Positions 52,276-61,098 of a DNA stretch of 64,000 nucleotides are shown here, piece by piece. A model generated the notes under the pieces. It ran no database searches and was not told the DNA's origin. It saw only the letters and a program-made list of their open reading frames with translations. Both the position numbers and the translations under genes were made by a program. Position 1 is the first letter of the stretch. Every line of letters starts with the position of its first letter. Source of the DNA: JBAXQQ01 sp037131695 (GTDB lineage: Bacteria; Armatimonadota; Hebobacteria; CAIYQO01); assembly GCA_964638715.1 (NCBI GenBank), contig CAZWZF010000020.1, forward strand, positions 10,762 to 74,761, given 5' to 3'.

Positions 52276-53280
52276 CTACCCCCCCATCTGGTTAGTCCAC
52301 CACTGCCAGAATGTCGCGACGGTTCTTACTGCCCATTCGGGGGCATACGCTACAGCAACAGCAGCAGCGGTAAGGAATGGGCCGAATGGCATGTAATATC
52401 CTTCGGGTTCTTCTTCCGGTACTTCGGGAACGGGTTTGCCTTTTTTCTTTTTCTTTTTATCTTGTTTGCTGACTGCATTTGCCGCAGCAGCTTTCTCTTC
52501 ACTCGCGGGTGATTTTGATTTTTTTAATGATCCACCAAGAATCATAACTATACCAACTATCGCGCCAAGGGTGATGGCTATGCCAAACACCAGCATTGCC
52601 TTGCCGGGTCCCAGCAATGCGCCTATTGCCGCACCAATGAAGGAATCGCCTAATCCCATACTATCCTTATGAAAAATTGCGCGGCCAAGCCAATCGACAC
52701 CAATGAAAAAAAGAAAACCGATTATCATACCAGGTACTGCTGCCGGTAAAAATTGGATTCCCTGCCAGGCTATCGTTTCGCCGGTGAGGGTTTTAGATGA
52801 TAACTCGGTAATAATGCCCGCCACCATGGCAACCCAGCAAACGCCATCAATAACGTAAGTAGTTTCCCAGTCGATAACGAATGTTACCAGCATCATGGAA
52901 ACCCACACCACAGTGCCAACTAACAAAATCAACCCGGCAGGAGTCCAAATGCCTTCGATGGTGAAACGGGTGCAGGCGGAATGCCAAAAAGCGAGAAATA
53001 ACAGCGCGGTAATTAACTCAACGAAAAAATAACGCGGTGTAATGCGTACCCCGCAATACCGGCATTTGCCGCGAAGAAATAAGTAACTGAGCAGCGGAAA
53101 TAAATCAAGAAACCCCAGTCGATGATTGCAGGCGGGGCAATGAGACGGCGGCGATGATAACGATTTATTAAGTGGTAAACGATATATGCAAACATTTAAG
53201 AAAGAACCAATAGAAGCGCCAAATAAAAAAGAAAAAATAGCACCCAATAAATATTTTACTTGTTCAATTTCCACAACCAC
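52276..53280 (-). CDS. pilD: Prepilin peptidase/N-methyltransferase with Lys-rich insert
   Basis: A 334-aa integral-membrane aspartic protease that processes and methylates prepilins. The N-terminal domain has CPACNHRLGFLDLFPLLSYLFLRGKCRYCG (two CxxC). A conserved Asp is in FVIDWETTYVIDG and a second in GLGDSFIGAAIGALLG. Unusual: a roughly 55-residue charged insert (SLKKSKSPASEEK...KKKKKKGKPVPEVPEEEPEG) precedes the last hydrophobic segment. The start is GTG at 53280, or GTG at 53274, which is better spaced from AAAGG. A strong terminator ends only 9 nt upstream. Confidence 0.9.
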   Translation of the reverse strand: MVVEIEQVKYLLGAIFSFLFGASIGSFLNVCIYRLPLNKSLSSPPSHCPACNHRLGFLDLFPLLSYLFLRGKCRYCGVRITPRYFFVELITALLFLAFWHSACTRFTIEGIWTPAGLILLVGTVVWVSMMLVTFVIDWETTYVIDGVCWVAMVAGIITELSSKTLTGETIAWQGIQFLPAAVPGMIIGFLFFIGVDWLGRAIFHKDSMGLGDSFIGAAIGALLGPGKAMLVFGIAITLGAIVGIVMILGGSLKKSKSPASEEKAAAANAVSKQDKKKKKKGKPVPEVPEEEPEGYYMPFGPFLTAAAVAVAYAPEWAVRTVATFWQWWTNQMGG

Positions 53281-53288
53281 ACCCTTTC

Positions 53289-53326
53289 AAAAAAAAAGCG
53301 GAGGGAGCATATAATCCTCCCTCCGC
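53289..53326 (-). terminator. Intrinsic terminator between pilC and pilD
   Basis: Minus strand: GCGGAGGGAG (53317-53326) and CTCCCTCCGC (53298-53307) around a 9-nt loop, followed by nine T. It starts 10 bp after the pilC stop and ends 9 nt before the pilD start codon. Confidence 0.85.
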
Positions 53327-53335
53327 ATAATAAAT

Positions 53336-54607
53336 TTATTTAGACAAACCGTCAATTAACTTAACCAATGGCATAAACATGGCGACAACGATAAAGCCTA
53401 CCACGCCACCGAGGAAGATAATCAGCAAAGGTTCAATAGCGGATGTCAATGATTCCATCGCCGCTTCAACTTCACTTTCATAGAAGTCTGCAACCTTTTC
53501 AAGCATGCTGTCGAGAGTACCGGTTTCCTCACCGATGGCAATCATTTGAATAATCATCGGCGGGAATAGTTTTGAGCGTTCCAGCGGGTCACCCACTCGT
53601 TCACCTTCACGCACCGCGGTACGGGCATCAAGTACGGCGCCGGATATAACCTCGTTATCCAACGCCCCCGCCACCGTTTCCAATGCCTGCAAAATCGGCA
53701 CACCTGATGCAAGCAAAGTACCCATAGTACGTGCGAAACGAGCGATAGCAACCTTATGAATAAGCACACCAAAAACAGGCGCCTTCAACATCATCTTATC
53801 TAAAATACGCTTACCGGATTTAGTCGCTTTAATCCTATTGATGGCAAAGACAAGACCTACCACCGTACCTACAGTAATACCGATATTGGTCGGGTTGCTC
53901 ATTGCGTTGCTGATATTCATCAGGAACAGCGTCGGGCCAGGCAATGTCATACCGAAATCTTTAAACAATTCCATAAACTTCGGTACGATAAAGGTTACCA
54001 ATCCCCATACAATCAACAATGCCGCTGACATAACAACCGTTGGGTATGTCATAGCGGATTTGAACTTTTGTACCAGCTTCATATCTTCTTCAAGGAAGGT
54101 AGATAACCGTTCCATCGTTTCGTCCAATACACCACCGACTTCACCGGCGCGTACCAGACCGACAAACAGGTTGTTGAATATATGCGGATAGCGCTGCATG
54201 GCACGGGTGAGAGTTTCACCCTGTTCTACCGAGTTTGAAAGTTCGCGAATTACATTTTTCAAGGAAGGTGCGGTCGCCTGCTGTTCCAACACTGCAAGGC
54301 AGCGTACCAGCGACACACCGGCATTAATCATGGTTGCAAACTGGCGGCAAAACATCGTCAAGTCGCGTTGTTTAACTCTACCAATGCGCACTTTCTTTTT
54401 GCCTTTTTTCGTCACTGCAGCCGTGGCATTAGCACCGCCTTTTGCGCCAGCTTTAGCACCGGCACCACCTTTTACCTGGCTAATTTGCTGCACCCACAAT
54501 CCACGTTCGCGCAGTTGTTTTCGCAGTGAAACATCATTGTCAGCATCGGCAGTACCTTGCTGGGTTTGTCCAGCCTGGTCACGGGCGACATACGAAAAAG
54601 TTGCCAT
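53336..54607 (-). CDS. pilC: Type IV pilus/type II secretion inner-membrane platform protein
   Basis: GspF/PilC-family platform (423 aa) that couples the ATPases to pilin extrusion. Two homologous GspF domains: MFCRQFATMINAGVSLVRCLAVLEQQ and ARTMGTLLASGVPILQALETVAGAL. Membrane helices lie around residues 190-215, 245-265 and near the C-terminus (PLLIIFLGGVVGFIVVAMFMPL). The N-terminal MATFSYVARDQAGQTQQGT is typical; a Gly/Ala/Lys-rich linker follows. AGGAGG precedes the ATG. Last gene of pilB-pilT-pilC. Confidence 0.94.
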   Translation of the reverse strand: MATFSYVARDQAGQTQQGTADADNDVSLRKQLRERGLWVQQISQVKGGAGAKAGAKGGANATAAVTKKGKKKVRIGRVKQRDLTMFCRQFATMINAGVSLVRCLAVLEQQATAPSLKNVIRELSNSVEQGETLTRAMQRYPHIFNNLFVGLVRAGEVGGVLDETMERLSTFLEEDMKLVQKFKSAMTYPTVVMSAALLIVWGLVTFIVPKFMELFKDFGMTLPGPTLFLMNISNAMSNPTNIGITVGTVVGLVFAINRIKATKSGKRILDKMMLKAPVFGVLIHKVAIARFARTMGTLLASGVPILQALETVAGALDNEVISGAVLDARTAVREGERVGDPLERSKLFPPMIIQMIAIGEETGTLDSMLEKVADFYESEVEAAMESLTSAIEPLLIIFLGGVVGFIVVAMFMPLVKLIDGLSK

Positions 54608-54622
54608 GTTCAGCCTCCTTTA

Positions 54623-55780
54623 TTATTCCTCATCAGCGTCGGGCAGAGTACCGTCCGACATCATCATTTTCTTTAATTCCTCAACATTCATCGCTCGATC
54701 CATTGCCAGCCTATATGTTATCTGTCCGGAAGCATACAGGTCACGAAGGCACTGGTCCATTGTTTTCATGCCAAGGTGTGCCGAGGTTTGAATAATTGAG
54801 TTAATCTGGTGCGCTTTTGCCTCTCGAATAAGGTTGCGGATAGCCGGCGAGCAAATCATGATTTCCTGTGCGCAGGCACGACCACCGCCTATCTTTGGCA
54901 ATAATTGCTGGGTTACCACCGCCTGCAGGTTATTGGATAACATAACGCGAATCTGCGACTGCTGAGCTACTGGGAAAACGTCAACAACGCGGTCTACGGT
55001 TTGAGACGCGGAGTTGGTATGAACTGTTCCAAACACAAGGTGACCTGTTTCCGCCGCATGTACTGCTAATTCCATCGTTTCCAGGTCACGCATCTCACCT
55101 ACCAACAGGATATCAGGGTCTTCACGAAGGGCAGCGCGTAAAGCGTTTTTAAAAGCTTTGGTATCTGTACCAACCTCACGCTGATTAATTACACAAGATC
55201 GATGATAATGCATATACTCGATGGGGTCTTCAATGGTAATTATATGTTTCCGCTGATTAATGTTGATGTCATTCAGCATCGCCGCAAGAGTTGTAGATTT
55301 ACCAGAACCGGTCGGGCCGGTTACCAAAACTAAACCGCGGTGTTTATGGCATAACTCTCGCACAGCAGGTGGCTGATTTAACTGCTCAAGAGTTGGAATT
55401 TTAAGAGGAATCGTTCGGAAAGCTGCTGCTAATGAACCACGATCGCGGAAATAATTAGCGCGAAAGCGCGACGCCTTGCCTAACTGGTAAGAAAAGTCCA
55501 GCTCAAGAGAGTTTTCAAAGCGCTGTATCTGTTCGTCTGTTAAAATATCATAAAGCAGACGTTGTGCTACCTGTGGCGTAAACTTCGTATAATTGCCCGG
55601 CAGCAAATCGCCGTCGCAACGATACACCGGAGGAATATCAACGGCGATATGCAAGTCGGAACCTTTCGCCTCGATAAGTAATTCTAATAACTCATCAAGA
55701 TGAACTTCCGACAGGTCGCGTTCATCCGCCGAATTAGCCCTTAAAGTTAGTACTTTTCTCTCTGCTGTTGCTTCTGCCAT
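54623..55780 (-). CDS. pilT: Pilus retraction ATPase PilT
   Basis: A 385-aa secretion-ATPase-family protein. DELLELLIEAKGSDLHIAV opening, Walker A GPTGSGKST, Asp box TIEDPIEYMH, Walker B LRAALREDPDILLVGEMRD, His box ETGHLVFGTVHTNSA. The C-terminal AIRNLIREAKAHQINSIIQTS is the AIRNLIRE motif diagnostic of PilT, required for retraction. Its presence argues for twitching-type pili rather than a purely secretory system. It lies 33 bp after pilB. Confidence 0.95.
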   Translation of the reverse strand: MAEATAERKVLTLRANSADERDLSEVHLDELLELLIEAKGSDLHIAVDIPPVYRCDGDLLPGNYTKFTPQVAQRLLYDILTDEQIQRFENSLELDFSYQLGKASRFRANYFRDRGSLAAAFRTIPLKIPTLEQLNQPPAVRELCHKHRGLVLVTGPTGSGKSTTLAAMLNDININQRKHIITIEDPIEYMHYHRSCVINQREVGTDTKAFKNALRAALREDPDILLVGEMRDLETMELAVHAAETGHLVFGTVHTNSASQTVDRVVDVFPVAQQSQIRVMLSNNLQAVVTQQLLPKIGGGRACAQEIMICSPAIRNLIREAKAHQINSIIQTSAHLGMKTMDQCLRDLYASGQITYRLAMDRAMNVEELKKMMMSDGTLPDADEE

Positions 55781-55813
55781 ATATATAATATCTCCGTTAT
55801 TTTGCTATTTAAA

Positions 55814-57613
55814 CTAATGGCTGGAAACTACGCGCAAGACTTCGTCAATTGTAGTAACACCAGTTTTAACTTTTTGCAGTCCGTCTTTAACCAATGTAGT
55901 CATGCCATTAGCGATTGCAGCCTGGGTAATTTCTGACAAAGGTGCGCGGCGCACGATAAGGTCTTGTAATTCCTCTGTCATAATTAATAATTCGTATAAA
56001 CCAACGCGGCCTTTATATCCACGGTTATTGCATTTATCGCAGCCTACCGGTTTAAAGAAGGTAGCACTTTCTATTTCATCTTCTTTTAAACCTAAGCGCA
56101 GTAATGCTTCCAATGGCGGTTCGATAGGTGCCTTACATTCAGAGCACAATTTTCGACCCAGGCGCTGGGCGATAATACCGATGGTGGATGCCGCGATTAA
56201 GAACGGTTCTACACCCATGTCGGACAAACGGGTGATGGTTGCCGGTGCGTTATTAGTATGCAAGGTAGACAAAACAAGGTGACCGGTTAATGATGCCTGA
56301 ACGGCGATTTCAGCGGTTTCAAGGTCACGAATCTCACCGACCATGATGATGTCCGGGTCTTGACGCAAGAAAGCGCGCATCGCGATAGGGAAGGTCAAAC
56401 CTGACTTTCTGTTAACAGATACCTGATTGATACCGGGAAGCTGATACTCGACCGGGTCTTCAACTGTGATGATATTTTTTTCAATCGAGTTAATCTGGTT
56501 TAAAATTGAATACAGGGTAGTGGTTTTACCAGAACCTGTAGGGCCGGTTACCAGCAGCATACCGTTTGGCTGAACGATTAATTCTTCAAGGTCGGCCATC
56601 ATGCCCGGCATAAAACCGAGTTTGCCCAAACCGATTAACACTGATGACTGGTCCAATAGACGCATAACGCATTTTTCACCATGTACCAGCGGCAGTGTAT
56701 TAACGCGCATATCAAATTCGCGTCCATCATGTTTAATGTGAATACGGCCATCCTGCGGTACGCGACGCTCAGCGATATTCATATCACTCATGATTTTTAA
56801 GCGGGAAATTAATGGAGGATGAACATATTTCTGCAGGGTCATGGCTTCGTATAAAACACCGTCAACACGGTAGCGGACACGAACATTCTTTCTGTCCGGT
56901 TCGATGTGAATGTCAGATGCTCCCTGCTTGATAGCCTCACCCAGAATAACATTCACCAATTTAATAACCGGCGCCTGGTCAGCAAGATCCATCCCGCTGT
57001 CGTCTACCCTGGATTGAATTTCTTCATGAGTAGGTTTTCTGATACCATCCAACATGCTGTCCAGGTCTGGTATTGAGTCCATACTTGGTGCGGATGAAGA
57101 ATCACTGGCTGGTGCCGCCGGTGCTGGCGCACCGCCACTGGAAGCAGGAGGAGCAACTGCGGTTTCTACCCCGCCTTTACCGCCACGGTGAATGGCAGAA
57201 ATATCATCCAGTGTTGCAAGAACCGGAATGATGTCATAACCAGTAACCATGCGCAAATCATCTAAAGCGAATACGTTAGTGGGATCATTCATTGCCACCA
57301 TCAGTTTATTGCCATCCCGGCGCAATGGCGCAATATTATATCTGGTAACTAAATTATCTGGAAAACTTTTTGCCACTTGCGGGTCAATTGCTATCTTTGC
57401 CGGATCATAAACCTGGCAATTCAATTGACGCGCATAAGCACCCAATACATCACGTTCCTGTACAAATCCAAGGTCAACGAGCAACCGCCCCAACTTTTCA
57501 GTTGTGGTCTTTTGCATTGCAAGAGCCTGTTTTAATTGATCAGGCGTAATCTTATTGTCATCTAATAAAATTTTCCCAATAGGGATTTTAGGTCCGCGTT
57601 GTGTAACCGTCAT
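55814..57613 (-). CDS. pilB: Pilus assembly/secretion ATPase PilB/GspE
   Basis: A 599-aa assembly ATPase. The N-terminal MshEN domain (IPIGKILLDDNKITPDQLKQAL) can bind c-di-GMP in some homologues. A Gly/Ala/Ser/Pro linker is followed by the core: Walker A GPTGSGKTT, VEDPVEYQLPGINQV, Walker B LRQDPDIIMVGEIRD, His box LTGHLVLSTLHTNNA. The zinc motif CSECKAP...CDKCNNRGYKGR is present. First gene of the pilBTC operon; AGAGG precedes the ATG. Confidence 0.95.
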   Translation of the reverse strand: MTVTQRGPKIPIGKILLDDNKITPDQLKQALAMQKTTTEKLGRLLVDLGFVQERDVLGAYARQLNCQVYDPAKIAIDPQVAKSFPDNLVTRYNIAPLRRDGNKLMVAMNDPTNVFALDDLRMVTGYDIIPVLATLDDISAIHRGGKGGVETAVAPPASSGGAPAPAAPASDSSSAPSMDSIPDLDSMLDGIRKPTHEEIQSRVDDSGMDLADQAPVIKLVNVILGEAIKQGASDIHIEPDRKNVRVRYRVDGVLYEAMTLQKYVHPPLISRLKIMSDMNIAERRVPQDGRIHIKHDGREFDMRVNTLPLVHGEKCVMRLLDQSSVLIGLGKLGFMPGMMADLEELIVQPNGMLLVTGPTGSGKTTTLYSILNQINSIEKNIITVEDPVEYQLPGINQVSVNRKSGLTFPIAMRAFLRQDPDIIMVGEIRDLETAEIAVQASLTGHLVLSTLHTNNAPATITRLSDMGVEPFLIAASTIGIIAQRLGRKLCSECKAPIEPPLEALLRLGLKEDEIESATFFKPVGCDKCNNRGYKGRVGLYELLIMTEELQDLIVRRAPLSEITQAAIANGMTTLVKDGLQKVKTGVTTIDEVLRVVSSH

Positions 57614-57864
57614 CCGTTCCTCTCACAGTAAGTTCACTACATGATTATACCATATTTTAGCCTTTGTCATGCTCTACAAATGCAAAAGTAAGATATTTCT
57701 CATAATTTCAACTGTCCATTTCAATCCCAATTTTGCGAATTCCGCGTTTTGCATCTGCGGTGAAATTGAATGCGCAACAGGATAACCCATTACCCCGGTA
57801 ACGATTTATTAGCCGGTAACCTGACACAACAATTCATCCATGCATATATTTTAATGATTTTTGC

Positions 57865-57897
57865 AAAAAAAAACAGCCCCCCGTTTCCGGGAGGCTG
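57865..57897 (-). terminator. Rho-independent terminator of the SLH-porin gene
   Basis: Minus strand: CAGCCTCCCGGAAACGGGGGGCTG-type hairpin (57874-57897) followed by a run of nine T (57865-57873), 25 bp after the porin stop. The remaining gap 57614-57864 is AT-rich pilB upstream DNA. Confidence 0.85.
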
Positions 57898-57921
57898 ATT
57901 TTATACCATTTAAGGTTTGGA

Positions 57922-60042
57922 TTAGAGTGCGAAGTCCATACCGAAGCGGATAACATCCAACTTCTTGCCAATCTGTTCGAGCTTAAGTTCGCGCCATCCG
58001 TAAAGGAGGGTGCAACTTACGCTGTCGTTGACTTGTTTCTTCACGCTCAATACAGCACAGGTATCAGCATCTACATTTGCAATGGTTGATACATGGCTGC
58101 CGCCGTATACGCGGAGACCGAAGTTATAATTATACTTCCAGTCGTAGTTGGCTTTGATTTCCCAACCGCGGGTAACATTTTCCGGGTCGAGATACAGACC
58201 GCGATCAATCCAGTTGGTATCGAATGCATTAATTGCAGCATACGGATACAAGGCTGAATAAATTGGGCGGTAGTTCTGTGAAATCTTACCATATTTGTAG
58301 GTTACGGTTAAATCTTTCCAGTCGTTAACGATATCGCCACCGACCATGTAAGCATAACCCTGGCCGCTTGCAGCAGCTTTCTTAAGTAATGATGCTGCGC
58401 TGATGAATACGTTGCGGTTGCCCCAAGGAAGGGTTGCGTTGCCATCTACAGACAAGCCTCTTTCTGAACCCATACCGGAAATCAACAATGCACCGGTCAG
58501 GTTAACATCAGAAACAGTTCCAACCTTGGCTTTTGCCCAACTGGCTGCCAGATATGAATACATATCTTCAACATTAATCGGATCAACAGAAACAGGGTTA
58601 GTTACTTTGTCCAACATGCCGATATGACCTTCATAAGTGAAATTCTTATATGAAGTGTCAGCTGTTACGCCAACAGTTGGTGCATGTGAAGTGTCAATCA
58701 ACAGACCGCTGCCTACATTAACGGACTTGCGACCGAATGTAGTCTGTACTGATCTGCCGAGAACTGTTGATGTGTATTCGCCGTACCATTCCCAAACGTA
58801 AATGCCATCAGGATGAACTGGAGCAAGAGCACCAGCTACCGGGAAGTCGCTGATTACATAACCGTAGTAAGGCTGAGTGAGATTCTCATTTACTGAGTTG
58901 GTATAAGGAGCAGCAGTTACTGCGAGTGGACTGATTATGCGCATGGTTACATGACCATTAAACTTATCGTTTGCTTTTGCGTCAAAGTTTAAATCGGTGG
59001 AATATACGCCGTATCGGCTGCCTTTTAAAATGTCTTTGCCTAATGTTTCATCTGCATTAGCGGCAATGCCATTCTTTTTATTATAGATATCCTGGTTATC
59101 TTTAGCAACGATGGTGTCATCAGTTAATGAAATGCTGGAACCCTGTAGGCCATAACGCATTCCACCAGTCATGCTGATGGTAACTGCGGTACCTTTGTTG
59201 CCAGTGGTGCCTTTCAATTTTGCAACTTCATCTTGCAATGCACGAATGTCGCTGCGGATAGCAGAGATTTCCGGGCCATAAGCGGTTAACAGTTCTTTTA
59301 CTTTAACTAATGTTGCTTTTTCGTCATCGGTTAAACCTGCAGCTTTCGGGTTCTTAATCATTTGATTGAGAACGTCTACTGAGCTGTAACTGCCTAAGAA
59401 CTTGCTGGCTGAATCCAGAGTGGCTTTCTCAGCATTTGATAAAGCGGTAACGGTTTTTCCATCAGCATTAACAACCTTGGTTTCGCCTGGTGCGCCAGGT
59501 TCGCCATTCTTGCCGTCTTTGCCATTCAGACCGTTGGTACCGTTTTTGCCGTCTACGCCATTCTTGCCGTCTACGCCATTGGTGCCATTTTTGCCATCAA
59601 CGCCGTTTTTGCCATTCTGACCGTCAACGCCATTCTTGCCGTCTTTGCCATCTCGGCCATTCAGACCGGGTTGGCCATCTTTGCCATTAACGCCGTCTTT
59701 GCCAGCATCGCCTTTCAGCGCGGTGCGTACTTCAGGGTCATTCATGATTGCTTTCTTGATGGCTTCTACATTTTTGCCTTCATTAATCATGCCCTGAACT
59801 ACGTCAAGCATTCTTGCTAAAGCCATAGCGGCTTCATAACGGGTCATCGGACGCTGGCCTTCGAATGTTGCGCCTTTGCCGACACCTTCAACAATGCCTT
59901 TTTCTGCCAACAGATTTACAGCAGGTTCAGCCCAATGATTAGGCTTAACGTCGGTAAACGCTTGTCCAGCCTCAGCCGCGAATGACGTGGTCGCCAGACT
60001 CAGCAGGAGGGTAGCAGTAAGCACTCCAACTAATTTTCTCAT
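57922..60042 (-). CDS. SLH-domain outer-membrane porin with collagen-like stalk
   Basis: A 706-aa outer-membrane protein. Signal MRKLVGVLTATLLLSLATTSFA; one SLH domain at about 27-80 (FTDVKPNHWAEPAVNLLAEKGIVEG, MTRYEAAMALARML) for binding peptidoglycan-linked polymer; 26 uninterrupted collagen G-X-Y triplets at residues 111-188; a short coiled coil (ISAIRSDIRALQDEVAKLKG); then a roughly 420-residue beta-barrel ending in GMDFAL. The SLH + coil + barrel plan is that of OmpM/Slp-type porins that tether the outer membrane to the wall; the collagen segment is an unusual extra spacer. It has its own promoter and terminator, and GGAGG before the ATG. Confidence 0.85.
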   Translation of the reverse strand: MRKLVGVLTATLLLSLATTSFAAEAGQAFTDVKPNHWAEPAVNLLAEKGIVEGVGKGATFEGQRPMTRYEAAMALARMLDVVQGMINEGKNVEAIKKAIMNDPEVRTALKGDAGKDGVNGKDGQPGLNGRDGKDGKNGVDGQNGKNGVDGKNGTNGVDGKNGVDGKNGTNGLNGKDGKNGEPGAPGETKVVNADGKTVTALSNAEKATLDSASKFLGSYSSVDVLNQMIKNPKAAGLTDDEKATLVKVKELLTAYGPEISAIRSDIRALQDEVAKLKGTTGNKGTAVTISMTGGMRYGLQGSSISLTDDTIVAKDNQDIYNKKNGIAANADETLGKDILKGSRYGVYSTDLNFDAKANDKFNGHVTMRIISPLAVTAAPYTNSVNENLTQPYYGYVISDFPVAGALAPVHPDGIYVWEWYGEYTSTVLGRSVQTTFGRKSVNVGSGLLIDTSHAPTVGVTADTSYKNFTYEGHIGMLDKVTNPVSVDPINVEDMYSYLAASWAKAKVGTVSDVNLTGALLISGMGSERGLSVDGNATLPWGNRNVFISAASLLKKAAASGQGYAYMVGGDIVNDWKDLTVTYKYGKISQNYRPIYSALYPYAAINAFDTNWIDRGLYLDPENVTRGWEIKANYDWKYNYNFGLRVYGGSHVSTIANVDADTCAVLSVKKQVNDSVSCTLLYGWRELKLEQIGKKLDVIRFGMDFAL

Positions 60043-60174
60043 AATTTAAACCTCCAACTTTACTCTATTGCCTATCACTTCAGGCTTCTGGAAAAGATTA
60101 TAGATTTCCTTCTCCTACCCCTTTAGCGAACGAGGCGATTTTAATACGCATCTTAATGCGTTTGCGTTTGTTAA

Positions 60175-60204
60175 ATAGTATCACTACTATATTTAAAATG
60201 TCAA
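60175..60204 (-). promoter_or_regulatory. Promoter of the SLH-porin gene
   Basis: Minus strand: perfect -35 TTGACA (60199-60204), 18-nt spacer, -10 TACTAT (60175-60180). The leader of about 125 nt contains two small hairpins (CGCATTAAGATGCG and GCCTGAAGTGATAGGC) and ends with TTGGAGG; a long structured leader suggests post-transcriptional control or high mRNA stability. Confidence 0.65.
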
Positions 60205-60223
60205 CGAAAACATTGACATCAAA

Positions 60224-61027
60224 TTAAAAATTATAGATTAACTTAGCACCAATGGTTCCGCTTAAGTTGTTGTGAACTTTTGAGTTATCAAATAAACCGC
60301 CTACGGCAGCCACTGATGATAGATCACAGCCCGCTATTGGCACACCACGTGTGTAAACCTCTCCATTAATAATTAACTTGCAGCTTTTGGTTGCATTGAA
60401 CCCTAAACTACCGGATATGCATTGCGAATAGTGAATTACATTTGAAAACTCATCACGAAATCCATCTATTCGAGCATCAATGAAATATTTTTTTGATAAA
60501 TTTTTCTTAAGACCTATAGAGAGTTTTTCCGCTGTTCCTATTTCCTTGCCATATTCATTCATACTATAAGCACTGGCCAGCAAATATATTTCAAATTTAT
60601 CTGATTTCTTAATCAGCTTTGCTGTAAACCCATTATCTATAAAGTATGATGTTATGATAGACAAATGAGAACTTGGCGGTCCACTTTCTATCTCTGCACT
60701 ATTTATCCTGCGACGGTCAAATTGCAGTTGTAACCCCAGGTCATTATTCTCTACAGGTATAATATCAAAAGTTATGCATTGCGCATTTCCAGTTGATTTA
60801 TAGGTGTTATCGGATGATTTACCGTGACCACTGATATGCCTTGCATCAGCACCAATAGTAATTAATCCATATTTAACTTCTCCACCATTTTTTATAATTC
60901 CCAGATATCTGCCGTTGCTGTATAAAAACTTATAATCAGAAATAAGTTTCACATCCAAACCATTACTCTGAACAGCATTTGCAAATAAAAGCGTAATTAA
61001 AAAAATAACGATGCAAGAAATCTTCAA
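60224..61027 (-). CDS. Probable outer-membrane beta-barrel protein, unknown function
   Basis: A 267-aa protein from a TTG start at 61027 (GTAGG upstream). Signal peptide ISCIVIFLITLLFANAVQS; the mature part is alternating hydrophobic/polar strands and ends in SGTIGAKLIYNF, a C-terminal aromatic as in Bam-inserted barrels. The start DVKLISDYKFLYSNGRYLG resembles small porin or nutrient-channel proteins. No family is recognised. It lies between the Ser/Thr-rich lipoprotein and the SLH porin on the same strand. Confidence 0.6.
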   Translation of the reverse strand: MKISCIVIFLITLLFANAVQSNGLDVKLISDYKFLYSNGRYLGIIKNGGEVKYGLITIGADARHISGHGKSSDNTYKSTGNAQCITFDIIPVENNDLGLQLQFDRRRINSAEIESGPPSSHLSIITSYFIDNGFTAKLIKKSDKFEIYLLASAYSMNEYGKEIGTAEKLSIGLKKNLSKKYFIDARIDGFRDEFSNVIHYSQCISGSLGFNATKSCKLIINGEVYTRGVPIAGCDLSSVAAVGGLFDNSKVHNNLSGTIGAKLIYNF

Positions 61028-61049
61028 AACAACCTACTTCCTGAAGGGA

Positions 61050-61076
61050 AGAGAGGTGGGTTTAATGCACCTCTCT
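61050..61076. terminator. Hairpin between the lipoprotein and barrel-protein genes
   Basis: AGAGAGGTG (61050-61058) / CACCTCTCT (61068-61076), 9-bp perfect stem, 9-nt loop. On the minus strand it is followed by TCCCTTC, a weak tail, so partial termination or an mRNA processing signal is more likely than a full terminator. Confidence 0.45.
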
Positions 61077-61098
61077 TTATTTATACAACCAGGTTACT

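Noticed and set aside
59479..59712. Dense short tandem repeats that resemble a CRISPR or minisatellite
   Set aside because: It is coding: the repeats are the G-X-Y triplets of the SLH-porin in frame. Open frames on the opposite strand here are shadows of that repetition.
60043..60168. Possible riboswitch in the 125-nt leader of the SLH porin
   Set aside because: Two hairpins are visible but they match no riboswitch core that I know; recorded only as a structured leader.
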